DNA from: Deltaproteobacteria bacterium
GTDB lineage: Bacteria > Desulfobacterota > Desulfobaccia > Desulfobaccales > 0-14-0-80-60-11
Assembly: GCA_023381945.1 (NCBI GenBank)
Contig: JAMCQY010000170.1
Coordinates: 1-11,361, forward strand
Length of the DNA: 11,361 bases
Reading direction: 5' to 3'
Notes under the pieces: model-generated
The model's database searches: none
What the model saw: only the letters and a program-made list of their open reading frames with translations
What the model was told of the DNA's origin: nothing
In this document: positions 1 through 6,197 of the stretch, in pieces
Position numbering within the stretch: position 1 is the first letter of the stretch
Layout: the number at the start of each line of letters is the position of its first letter
Made by a program: the position numbers and the translations under genes

Positions 1-152
1 GCAAAGACCATGGCCCGGAAAATTTGGCCATCTTGCGCCACCTGGCGACCAACATGCTTAAACGGGAAAACTCCCTAAAGGGGGGCATTCAAACCAAACG
101 CCTCAAGGCCGCCTGGGACCATGCTTACCTGCTCAAAGTTCTTACAACGTAA
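1..152 (+). CDS. ISAs1-family transposase, C-terminal fragment (cut by window edge)
   Basis: The frame beginning at base 3 reads 49 codons to a TAA at 150-152. Recognisable pieces are ENLAILRHLATNMLKRE, KGGIQTKRLKAAWD and the last residues YLLKVL. This is the usual C-terminus of ISAs1-family DDE transposases (H-repeat-associated type), where an 'xLRHxALNLLK' helix is followed by a basic 'GIxxKRLxAxWDxxYLLKVL' tail. The protein would catalyse cut-and-paste movement of its own insertion sequence. Catalytic residues lie upstream of the window, so activity cannot be judged. A likely right terminal repeat follows directly. Family assignment is from remembered motif similarity only. Confidence 0.8.
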   Translation, partial: KDHGPENLAILRHLATNMLKRENSLKGGIQTKRLKAAWDHAYLLKVLTT

Positions 153-173
153 TTTTTACATGCGATTGCCCTG
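153..173 (+). mobile_element. Probable right terminal inverted repeat of the ISAs1-family element
   Basis: Directly after the transposase stop comes a T-run and then catgcgattgccctg, ending at 173. ISAs1-family elements typically end in a short repeat whose outermost bases read CCCTG on this side and which contains a CATG-like core. The left end is outside the window, so neither the repeat pairing nor the target duplication can be confirmed. Confidence 0.5.
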
Positions 174-257
174 CGGCACAGCCGTCTCGCCTCTGCTTTT
201 TCCTTAATGCAAGGATAGTGACGGTCAATTTACCAGGGGTCATTCCGCGCCGCGCCC

Positions 258-286
258 TTGCCAGGCCGCCTTTCCTGTGTTACATA
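258..286 (+). promoter_or_regulatory. Promoter of the tRNA-His gene
   Basis: A -35-like ttgcca (258-263) is followed by 17 bases and a -10-like tacata (281-286), preceded by tg at 278-279 as in extended -10 promoters. Transcription would start near 292, a few bases before the tRNA. The spacing is ideal but the -10 match is weak. Confidence 0.45.
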
Positions 287-297
287 AAAGGACGGAT

Positions 298-374
298 GGT
301 GGGCGTAGCTCAGTTGGCAGAGCTCCAGGTTGTGGCCCTGGCGGTCGCGGGTTCAAGTCCCGTCGCTCACCCCA
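298..374 (+). tRNA. tRNA-His (anticodon GTG)
   Basis: The cloverleaf folds fully. The acceptor stem is gtgggcg (299-305) with cgctcac (364-370), containing one G·T pair. The D stem is gctc/gagc. The anticodon stem is ccagg/cctgg (325-329/337-341) with loop ttgtggc, giving anticodon GTG at 332-334. The T arm contains the usual ttcaagt. The extra G at 298 (G-1) opposite C at 371 (C73) is the hallmark of histidine tRNA and its recognition by HisRS. CCA is encoded at 372-374. The gene has its own promoter and terminator, so it appears to be a single-gene unit. Confidence 0.96.
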
Positions 375-392
375 GCTTAAGTTATTGAAATT

Positions 393-425
393 AAAGGCCA
401 TATTCTATGGGAATATGGCCTTTTC
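393..425 (+). terminator. Intrinsic terminator of tRNA-His
   Basis: A 12-bp perfect stem pairs aaggccatattc (394-405) with gaatatggcctt (411-422) around a 5-base loop, and its 3' arm runs into a T-run. It lies 19 bases after the CCA end of the tRNA. With the A-rich 5' flank it could also work on the opposite strand, stopping transcripts from the marR side. Confidence 0.85.
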
Positions 426-436
426 TCTGTCCCCGG

Positions 437-465
437 AATGTCCCCGGATAAAATTTGGGGACATT
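437..465. repeat. Second stem-loop after tRNA-His (aatgtcccc / ggggacatt)
   Basis: A perfect 9-bp inverted repeat pairs 437-445 with 457-465 around an 11-base AT-rich centre, followed by ttatttttag. The left arm overlaps a direct repeat: gtccccgga occurs at 429-437 and again at 440-448. It could be a back-up terminator or the remnant of a mobile-element end or binding site. Confidence 0.55.
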
Positions 466-690
466 TTATTTTTAGGCCGACCTCCTGAGAGCCTCCAGGC
501 GGGGCGATTTGGCCCTGGGTAAGGTCATTGGTCACCGACTCCTTTGGGCCTTACTGTGAACTAGCTGAGCAAGTAATTATATAAAAATATGAATTGGTGA
601 GGCTGAGAGAGGTGGCGGGAGATAATTTTTCGCCGCTCTCGGCAAAAATTTGACCCCCGGCTCCCGCGCGAGTGCGCAAAAAGGTGAGAT

Positions 691-1134
691 TTATGGCTGG
701 GAGATGCTTTGATGGATCTTATTAAGCAGCCTTTTCAGCAGGTCGATCTCCGGTTCGCTCAGATTTTGAGTGATCCGGTCCCGCATGTCCCTCACTAAAG
801 GAAAGAGGCGTTCATGCAACTGTTTCCCTTCCTTGGTGAGATAAATGCAAAATTTCCGCCGGTCCCGGGGGTCGGGTTGGCGAAAAATCAGATGCTTTTT
901 CTCCAGGGCGTCCAGCATCCGGGTAATGTTAGGTTTGTCCTTGGAAGCCTTCCGGCCGATCTCGCGCTGGGATAGGCCCTCTTCCTCCCATAAGTGACGG
1001 ATGATGCCCCACTGTTCGGCGGTGATCTCCTGGCCGTTCTCCCGGAAGCAGCGCTGCAGGGACGACTTCAAGGCCAGGGCAGTGCGGTAGATGATGAAGC
1101 CCAGGGAATCGCTGATATTATAATATTCGTCCAT
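691..1134 (-). CDS. MarR-family transcriptional repressor
   Basis: This 147-aa protein has the normal length and layout of MarR winged-helix regulators, which bind palindromic operators as dimers and usually release DNA when a small ligand or oxidant is present. N-terminal dimerisation helices (about 10-33) precede a helix-turn-helix with LSQREIGRKA (54-63) and the recognition helix KPNITRMLDALEKK (67-80). The wing is DPRDRRKFCIYLTKEG (88-103), with the D-x-R-D-R-R signature, followed by C-terminal dimerisation helices. Two cysteines (C29, C96) are present, but the OhrR-type redox pattern is not evident. It is divergent to the efflux operon, the classic arrangement for a local efflux regulator. 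A perfect palindrome lies 17 bases before its start. No good Shine-Dalgarno precedes the ATG, so translation may be weak. The ligand cannot be read from sequence. Confidence 0.93.
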   Translation of the reverse strand: MDEYYNISDSLGFIIYRTALALKSSLQRCFRENGQEITAEQWGIIRHLWEEEGLSQREIGRKASKDKPNITRMLDALEKKHLIFRQPDPRDRRKFCIYLTKEGKQLHERLFPLVRDMRDRITQNLSEPEIDLLKRLLNKIHQSISQP

Positions 1135-1150
1135 GGAAGTAGTTATTAAA

Positions 1151-1172
1151 ATTAGTTATATTATTAACTAAT
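1151..1172. promoter_or_regulatory. Probable MarR operator
   Basis: A perfect inverted repeat, attagtta-N6-taactaat, fits the usual MarR-family operator (about 20 bp, AT-rich, dyad symmetric). On the minus strand the sequence tataac (1160-1155), a 5/6 match to a -10 box, falls inside the palindrome. A bound dimer would therefore block marR transcription (autorepression). A ttgaca at 1193-1188 on the minus strand is too far from this -10 to be its partner. Confidence 0.72.
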
Positions 1173-1359
1173 AAATATATAACGATTTGTCAAATTTTTT
1201 AATCTCTCGTGGCGCCTGGCTTCACTTATCCGGCCAAATCCTGCGCCTTTTCATGACCTTTGACAATCCAGCCAATGATTCGCCAAGGGCCTGTTTTTTT
1301 CTGCGCCGGTATCGCTCTAAAATTTGGTTAATATGATAATGATCGCTTTGCTATCAAGG

Positions 1360-1388
1360 TTGACAGGTTGGCGGTTCAATTTCATAAT
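1360..1388 (+). promoter_or_regulatory. Candidate sigma-70 promoter of the efflux operon
   Basis: A perfect -35 box ttgaca (1360-1365), a 17-base spacer and cataat (1383-1388, 5/6 match to tataat) give a near-consensus promoter reading toward the membrane fusion protein gene. It is about 190 bp from the palindromic MarR operator. Direct steric repression by MarR from that site would therefore need a second site or looping, or the operon may be expressed independently. Confidence 0.6.
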
Positions 1389-1511
1389 ATTTAAGGGCCT
1401 TTTAGCCTGTTTGGCCTCACTGAGCCCTGTTTTCGGAGCTTTCCTTGGCCCGGGGGCGACGGCAACTCCGGGAATTTATCCGTCTGGCGCGGGAATACTG
1501 GAATCAACAAG

Positions 1512-2870
1512 ATGAAGTTTGAAAAAAAGACGATTTCTTTGATGGTGAGCGGCGCGGCGCTGGTCGTGTTCCTGCTTCTGGGATATTTAGCCTGCGGTAA
1601 GCGTGACCCGGTAGTTTTCCATACCGTCCCGGCAAAACGGGGCGACCTGCTGGCCAGTATCAGCGCCACTGGCACGGTGGAGCCGGAAGAGGTGATCGAT
1701 ATCGGCGCCCAGGTCGCCGGCCGCATCGTCAGTTTCGGCAAAGATAAGCATGGCAAGCAGGTGGATTATGGCTCGGCGGTGGAGGCCAACATGGTGCTGG
1801 CCCGCATCGATGACGCCCTTTACGCCGCGGACGCTGAGTCGGCCAAAGCTAACCTGGGGGTTTCCCAGGCCGCCTTGCAGCGCTCTGAAGCGGATCTGGG
1901 ACAGCTCAAGGCCAAGCTCTTCCAGGCCGAACGAGACTGGGGCCGGGCCAAAAAATTAGGGCCTTCCGACGCCCTGTCGCAGGCCGATTTCGACGCGGCC
2001 CAGTCAGCCTATGAAACTGCCAAAGCCAATGTGGCGGTGGGCCAGGCTGCTATTGCCCAGGCCAAAAAGACCGTGGAACAGGCCAAGGCCACCTTGCAGC
2101 GGGCCCAGCAAAATCTGAGCTACTGCACCATTGTCTCGCCGGTCAAAGGGGTGATCGTGGACCGCCGGGTTAACATAGGCCAGACCGTGGTGTCTAGCCT
2201 CAATGCCCCCAGCCTTTTTCTGATAGCCAAAGATTTGACCCGCATCCAGGTCTGGGTCTCAGTCAATGAAGCCGATATCGGTCTGATCCATCCGGGACAA
2301 ATGGCCAACTTCACGGTCGACGCCTTCCCCGGTCAGATCTTCGAAGGCCAGGTGGGCAAGATCCGGCTCAATGCCACCATGACTCAGAACGTGGTGACCT
2401 ATACGGTGGAGGTCACCACCGATAATTCTGACGGCAAATTGCTGCCGTATCTTACCGCCAACGTCAAGTTTGTGGTGGGCGAAAGCAAAAACGTTCTCTT
2501 GGTCCCCAATGCCGCTCTACGCTGGGAGCCCAAGCCGGATCAGATAGTCAAAGAAGGACGTGAACAGCCCAAGAAGGCGAAAAAGACCGAATCCGAGGGG
2601 ACGGAAAAGTCCGTTGCCAGGCAAAAAGGTAAACAGCCCTGGGGTATCATTTGGGTGCCTGAAGGCAAACTGGTTCGCCCGGTCAAGGTTCGCCTCGGTT
2701 TAAGCGACGGGTCCCAAACCGAGGTGCAGAGTTCCGAACTGAAGGAAGGCACGCCGGTAGTAGTGGGTGAGGCGGAAAAAACCGCCGCGGGGAAAGAATC
2801 AGCCGGCGGTAGCCCCTTTGCTCCGAAACTTTTCCGGGGTGCGGCCGGCAGTAAGGGCGGTAAGCAATAG
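1512..2870 (+). CDS. Efflux membrane fusion protein, MacA-like (HlyD/RND-MFP family)
   Basis: This 452-aa periplasmic adaptor would link the inner-membrane transporter encoded next to the outer-membrane channel further down. An N-terminal hydrophobic segment (about 8-27) acts as anchor or signal. Cys28 follows LGYLA, only a poor lipobox. TGTVEPEEVIDIGAQVAGRI opens the first half of the lipoyl domain. A long Ala/Gln/Lys-rich helical hairpin (about 100-205) contains repeated 'QAKAxL'-type heptads, and SPVKGVIVDRRVNIGQTV closes the lipoyl domain. Beta-barrel segments around IQVWVSVNEADIG and VVTYTVEV follow, as in MacA. A lysine/glutamate-rich insertion (about 340-376) sits in the membrane-proximal part, and the tail is Gly/Lys-rich. 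The start at 1512 has a weak GGAA about 8 bases upstream. The stop is 3 bases before the macB-like ATG, so the two are co-translated. Confidence 0.92.
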   Translation: MKFEKKTISLMVSGAALVVFLLLGYLACGKRDPVVFHTVPAKRGDLLASISATGTVEPEEVIDIGAQVAGRIVSFGKDKHGKQVDYGSAVEANMVLARIDDALYAADAESAKANLGVSQAALQRSEADLGQLKAKLFQAERDWGRAKKLGPSDALSQADFDAAQSAYETAKANVAVGQAAIAQAKKTVEQAKATLQRAQQNLSYCTIVSPVKGVIVDRRVNIGQTVVSSLNAPSLFLIAKDLTRIQVWVSVNEADIGLIHPGQMANFTVDAFPGQIFEGQVGKIRLNATMTQNVVTYTVEVTTDNSDGKLLPYLTANVKFVVGESKNVLLVPNAALRWEPKPDQIVKEGREQPKKAKKTESEGTEKSVARQKGKQPWGIIWVPEGKLVRPVKVRLGLSDGSQTEVQSSELKEGTPVVVGEAEKTAAGKESAGGSPFAPKLFRGAAGSKGGKQ

Positions 2871-2873
2871 CTA

Positions 2874-5030
2874 ATGGAACTAATCAAACTCCAAGACATC
2901 TATAAGACCTATAAGCTGGGTGAAATCGACGTGCCGGTGCTGCGGGGTATCTCCCTGACGGTGGCCAAGGGGGAATTCGTGGCGCTCATGGGCACCTCGG
3001 GTTCGGGCAAGACCACCTTAATGAACATCCTGGGCTGCCTCGACCGCCCGAGCTCCGGCGGGTATTGGCTGGAGGGACAGGATGTCACTACCCTCGACGC
3101 CGATGCCTGGGCGCAACTACGTAACGAGAAGATCGGTTTCGTATTCCAAACCTTCAATCTGCTGCCCCGGACCAGCGCCCTGGACAACGTCATCATGCCC
3201 CTGTCCTACACCGCGGCGCACCTCTCCGATCAAGAGGCCCGGCAGCGGGCCGAAGACCTGCTGCGGCGGGTCGACCTGGCGGACCGCATGGACCACGAGC
3301 CTTCCCAGCTCTCAGGCGGCCAACAGCAGCGGGTAGCCATCGCCCGGGCCCTGGTCAACAACCCCTCCATTCTCTTTGCCGACGAGCCCACCGGCAACCT
3401 GGACTCCAAGACCAGCGAAGAGGTCCTGGAATTGTTCCGGCGGCTCAATGAAGAGGAAGGGGTGACCATTATTTTGGTAACCCACGATGAAGAGGTGGCC
3501 CGCGGCGCCAGGCGCGTGGTCCGCATCAGTGACGGGGTCATCGAAGGTGAATCCCGACGCCCGGCCGAAGCTGGAGAATACTCCGCCGCGGCCGCGCCGG
3601 CGGCAGCCAAAATGCAGCCCGGATGGGCCGCAGTAAGGCTCCGCTGGATGGTGCGCACGGCTGTCAACGGCCTGCGCCGCAATTACCTCCGGGCCGGGCT
3701 CACCACCCTGGGCATTATTATCGGCGTGGCCGCGGTCATCGCCATGATGGAGATCGGCCGCGGCTCTTCCAGCGCCATTCAGCAATCCATCGCCAGCATG
3801 GGAGCCAATAATTTAATGATCTTTCCGGGCGCCGCCTCCAGTGGCGGCGTCAGCTTCGGGGGCGGCAGCGTCATGACCCTCACCCCTCAGGACGCCGAGG
3901 CCATCGCCGCCGAATGTCCCGCGGTCCGGGGCGCGGTGCCCATTGTCCGGGCCCGGACCCAGGTGGTCTATGGCAACCGTAATTGGGTGCCTACTTTTAT
4001 TCACGGCACCACCCCGGTCTTTCTCGCCGTCCGCGAATGGCCCTTATCCGAAGGCGACATGTTTACGGAACGGGACGTGCGCAATGCCAGCAAGGTCTGC
4101 GTCCTCGGTCAGAGGCTGGTGAGGGAACTGTTCCAGGGTGAGTCTCCCGTGGGTAAGGAAGTGCGGGTGCATAATGTCTCCTTCACGGTGGTCGGCGTCC
4201 TCAGCGCCAAGGGCGCCAACATGATGGGCATGGACCAGGACGATATCCTGATCGCCCCCTGGACCACCATTAAATTTCGGGTAACCGGCACTTCCGCCCA
4301 AACCGCCAACCAGAGCGCCAGTTCATCTGCCAGCTCCTCTTCCGGATCGAACACCTCGCAGGCAGTGAACACTCTCAGTCAAATTTATCCCAATCAACAA
4401 AACCAGTTATATCCGGCCCAGTCTGCAACGCAGCAAGCCGATACTCCTCTGCCGGTACGATTCGTCAATGTGGACCAGATTTATGCGGCTGGCCGCTCCA
4501 ACCAGGAAATGCCGGCCGCCATCAAGCAGATTACCGATATCTTGCGGGAGCGCCATCACATTCGCCCAGCCGACGGCGACCCTGATGATTTCAACATCCG
4601 GGATATGACGGAAATAACCGAACGCCTGTCATCCACCGCCAATACCATGACCCGGCTCTTGCTGGCCGTGGCCCTGATTTCCCTGCTGGTGGGCGGCGTT
4701 GGGATCATGAACATTATGCTGGTGTCGGTTACCGAACGCACCCGGGAGATCGGCCTGCGCATGGCCGTGGGGGCCTGGACCAGGGACATCCTCCAGCAGT
4801 TCCTGGCGGAATCGGTAATCCTCTGTTTCTGCGGCGGGGTGGCGGGAATTATTACCGGGCGGGTAATTTCCATATTGGTCAGGAAGCTGGCGCATTGGCC
4901 CACGGAACTCTCCCTGGACGCCATCATCGCGGCCTTCGCGGTCTCGGTGTCGGTGGGCATCATCTTCGGCTACTACCCGGCCTGGAAGGCGGCGCATCTG
5001 GACCCGATAATTGCCTTGAGGTACGAATAA
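2874..5030 (+). CDS. MacB-like ABC transporter, fused ATPase and permease
   Basis: This 718-aa protein follows the MacB plan: ATPase first, then one TM helix, a large periplasmic domain and three TM helices. MacB is a mechanotransmitter that drives substrates from the periplasm out through the adaptor and outer-membrane channel. Visible motifs are Walker A GTSGSGKTT (40-48), Q-loop Q92, signature LSGGQ (146-150), Walker B LFADE ending in D170-E171, and H-loop H204, all intact. TM1 is near 273-294; TM2-4 are near 593-619, 643-670 and 680-708, with the FtsX-type ERTREIGLRMAVGA motif after TM2. It is longer than a typical MacB (about 650 aa) because of an Ala/Pro linker after the ATPase and a Ser/Gln/Asn-rich stretch (about 477-522) in the periplasmic domain. 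Substrate unknown: macrolide, lipopeptide or siderophore-like molecules are all possible for the family. Confidence 0.95.
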   Translation: MELIKLQDIYKTYKLGEIDVPVLRGISLTVAKGEFVALMGTSGSGKTTLMNILGCLDRPSSGGYWLEGQDVTTLDADAWAQLRNEKIGFVFQTFNLLPRTSALDNVIMPLSYTAAHLSDQEARQRAEDLLRRVDLADRMDHEPSQLSGGQQQRVAIARALVNNPSILFADEPTGNLDSKTSEEVLELFRRLNEEEGVTIILVTHDEEVARGARRVVRISDGVIEGESRRPAEAGEYSAAAAPAAAKMQPGWAAVRLRWMVRTAVNGLRRNYLRAGLTTLGIIIGVAAVIAMMEIGRGSSSAIQQSIASMGANNLMIFPGAASSGGVSFGGGSVMTLTPQDAEAIAAECPAVRGAVPIVRARTQVVYGNRNWVPTFIHGTTPVFLAVREWPLSEGDMFTERDVRNASKVCVLGQRLVRELFQGESPVGKEVRVHNVSFTVVGVLSAKGANMMGMDQDDILIAPWTTIKFRVTGTSAQTANQSASSSASSSSGSNTSQAVNTLSQIYPNQQNQLYPAQSATQQADTPLPVRFVNVDQIYAAGRSNQEMPAAIKQITDILRERHHIRPADGDPDDFNIRDMTEITERLSSTANTMTRLLLAVALISLLVGGVGIMNIMLVSVTERTREIGLRMAVGAWTRDILQQFLAESVILCFCGGVAGIITGRVISILVRKLAHWPTELSLDAIIAAFAVSVSVGIIFGYYPAWKAAHLDPIIALRYE

Positions 5031-5031
5031 G

Positions 5032-5061
5032 TTGATTAGTAATTAATTTATAAAATAATAT
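5032..5061 (+). promoter_or_regulatory. Possible promoter of the inserted cargo gene
   Basis: Directly after the macB stop the composition turns AT-rich. ttgatt (5032-5037), 18 bases and taatat (5056-5061) form a moderate promoter reading toward the 187-aa gene. Any AT-rich stretch can produce such matches by chance, so support is modest. Confidence 0.35.
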
Positions 5062-5096
5062 GATTTATACTCCTTCATTAGTATGGGAAAAAGGGT

Positions 5097-5660
5097 ATGG
5101 AGAAAGTGAAAGAATTTTGCAATTGCATCAGGCAAAGATCTATTGAGCACAAAATAGCCTTTCAAAGGATAACTGACTTGCCAAGCATTATGGCTTCTAT
5201 TATCCGCCAAGAACTCGATTCAATGGTGCGGGTCATATATCTGCTTTCGATTTCTGATCTACATGAAAGGAATAAATTGATTAAGCAAACTATTGATGGC
5301 AATAAATGGACTATAAAGACTCAAAAGGGGAAACAGCGCCACATAACCGATCGAGAAATGGTTGAACTTGCTAATAGGTTGCAAGGTTGGACTAAATCTG
5401 TCTACAAATTTGGATGTGCATTTATTCATCTTTCAAGTCATCATGCTTACAATATTAAGAATCCTCTGGAATCCATATCTAAGGCAGAAAAAGAAGATAT
5501 CATATCTCATATGAGGTCCTACCATGGTGGGCCAAATTCTGATTCTCCTTCTTTCGAAGAATTGGCTGCGTATTTCCCAAGGGTTTTTGAAAAAATTACG
5601 GACAACCTTGATTGCTATATTAAAGAACTTGAGCAATTGAACATTACTAATAATGAATGA
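5097..5660 (+). CDS. Hypothetical protein, all-helical, AT-rich cargo gene
   Basis: I do not recognise this 187-aa protein with certainty. There is no signal peptide or membrane segment, so it is likely cytosolic. It appears almost entirely helical: an N-terminal segment (RQELDSMVRVIYLL, about 38-51), a middle part TDREMVELANRLQGW, then YKFGCAFIHLSSHHAY and a C-terminal YHGGP followed by a long charged helix. The K-x6-H spacing in KFGCAFIH resembles a loose version of the R-x4-6-H motif of HEPN-fold proteins, which is only a hint. The start at 5097 has aaggg immediately upstream. The gene and its flanks are much more AT-rich than the efflux genes on either side, which suggests it was acquired together with the following transposase. 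It interrupts the otherwise normal adaptor-transporter-channel order and has no evident role in efflux. Confidence 0.7.
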   Translation: MEKVKEFCNCIRQRSIEHKIAFQRITDLPSIMASIIRQELDSMVRVIYLLSISDLHERNKLIKQTIDGNKWTIKTQKGKQRHITDREMVELANRLQGWTKSVYKFGCAFIHLSSHHAYNIKNPLESISKAEKEDIISHMRSYHGGPNSDSPSFEELAAYFPRVFEKITDNLDCYIKELEQLNITNNE

Positions 5661-5685
5661 ACTAATATGAAGAGGAAAAGACAAA

Positions 5686-6195
5686 ATGAAAGTACTGGTG
5701 GCACAGGCTTTCCAGCCTGTGCCCAAAAAGATGAACAACTATCCATTAGTTATAGAAATCTGCCACTGGGTATCATCTGGCAGTACGTATTTTATTACTT
5801 TTCGTTTAAAATCAGGAAGTGTTATAGAAGATGAAAGAAAAATTGTATTGGATGCTATAAAACATTTTCATCGAATAAGGTTTTTAGTAACAGCAGCAGT
5901 TATAATGCCGGACCATGTTCATATAATATTGAAGCCGATTGCATCAGAATTTTCCTCAGATTTTTCTTTGAGCAAGATTTTGCAAAGCATTAAAGGGTTC
6001 ACTGCCCGCGAAATCAACAAATCGAGGGGCACTAAAGGTACTTTATGGCAGGATGAAAGATTCGATCGCATCGTCAGAAATTATGATGAGTATTTGGAGA
6101 AATGGAATTATATTCGCAGTAATCCGGTCAAAGCCGGGTTGTGCTCATCCTCAGAGGATTATCAATTTCTCTGGGAACCAGGGGAAGCTGCATAA
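5686..6195 (+). CDS. REP-associated tyrosine transposase (RAYT, IS200/IS605-like Y1 family)
   Basis: This HUH single-strand nuclease presumably recognises and moves REP palindromes. MPDHVHII carries the HUH pair (H77, H79). The C-terminal block DEYLEKWNYIRSNPVKAGL is the RAYT signature, and its tyrosines (Y133, Y136, Y142) include the likely nucleophile. GTLWQDERFDRIVRN is also typical. Full-length open frame, so it may be active. The start is ambiguous. ATG 5686 has a good agagg 10 bases upstream, but codons 5-13 then translate a REP hairpin (VAQAFQPVP). ATG 5731 (Met16) would give the more usual N-terminus but has the hairpin in place of a ribosome site. The gene is flanked by a perfect inverted pair of REP copies. 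Its stop is 2 bases before the likely start of the outer-membrane gene. AT-rich compared with the efflux genes. Confidence 0.9.
   Translation: MKVLVAQAFQPVPKKMNNYPLVIEICHWVSSGSTYFITFRLKSGSVIEDERKIVLDAIKHFHRIRFLVTAAVIMPDHVHIILKPIASEFSSDFSLSKILQSIKGFTAREINKSRGTKGTLWQDERFDRIVRNYDEYLEKWNYIRSNPVKAGLCSSSEDYQFLWEPGEAA
5697..5724. repeat. REP palindrome copy 1, inside the 5' end of the RAYT gene
   Basis: ggcacaggct (5700-5709) pairs perfectly with agcctgtgcc (5714-5723) around loop ttcc. The 26 bases 5697-5722 recur as an exact reverse complement at 6215-6240 on the other side of the transposase gene. Such a pair facing each other around a RAYT is typical of REP/BIME systems. Confidence 0.88.
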
Positions 6196-6197
6196 AT

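Larger units (their letters stand above)
375..690. other. Gene-free stretch between tRNA-His and marR
   Basis: Besides the two stem-loops near its left end, the region holds an AT-rich patch around 575-590. It also holds an interrupted stem around 609-640 (gagag..ggcg with cgcc.ctctc) that might contribute to ending the marR transcript, though no U-tract follows it on the minus strand. I see no credible coding frame. An apparent frame over 277-522 mostly reads through the tRNA and its terminator. Confidence 0.5.
1135..1511. other. Divergent regulatory region between marR and the efflux operon
   Basis: The region holds the marR operator next to marR and a strong promoter candidate at 1360-1388 for the efflux operon, giving a leader of about 115 bases. 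A second ttgaca (1260-1265) has no -10 at a suitable distance. A short reading frame (1324-1515, TTG start, hydrophobic) ends in an ATGA overlap with the next gene, but it begins upstream of the promoter and I do not call it a gene. Confidence 0.5.

Noticed and set aside
277..522. Open frame reading through the tRNA-His gene (81 codons)
   Set aside because: Most of it translates the tRNA and its terminator; such frames are a known artefact of tRNA genes.
1324..1515. Small hydrophobic frame ending in an ATGA overlap with the adaptor gene
   Set aside because: It needs a TTG start that lies upstream of the best promoter, has no ribosome site and no recognisable family. The ATGA overlap alone is not enough.
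1512..1600. Adaptor protein as a lipoprotein (Cys28)
   Set aside because: The residues before the cysteine (GYLA) do not fit a good lipobox because Tyr/Leu occupy the key positions; a plain N-terminal membrane anchor, as in MacA, is simpler.
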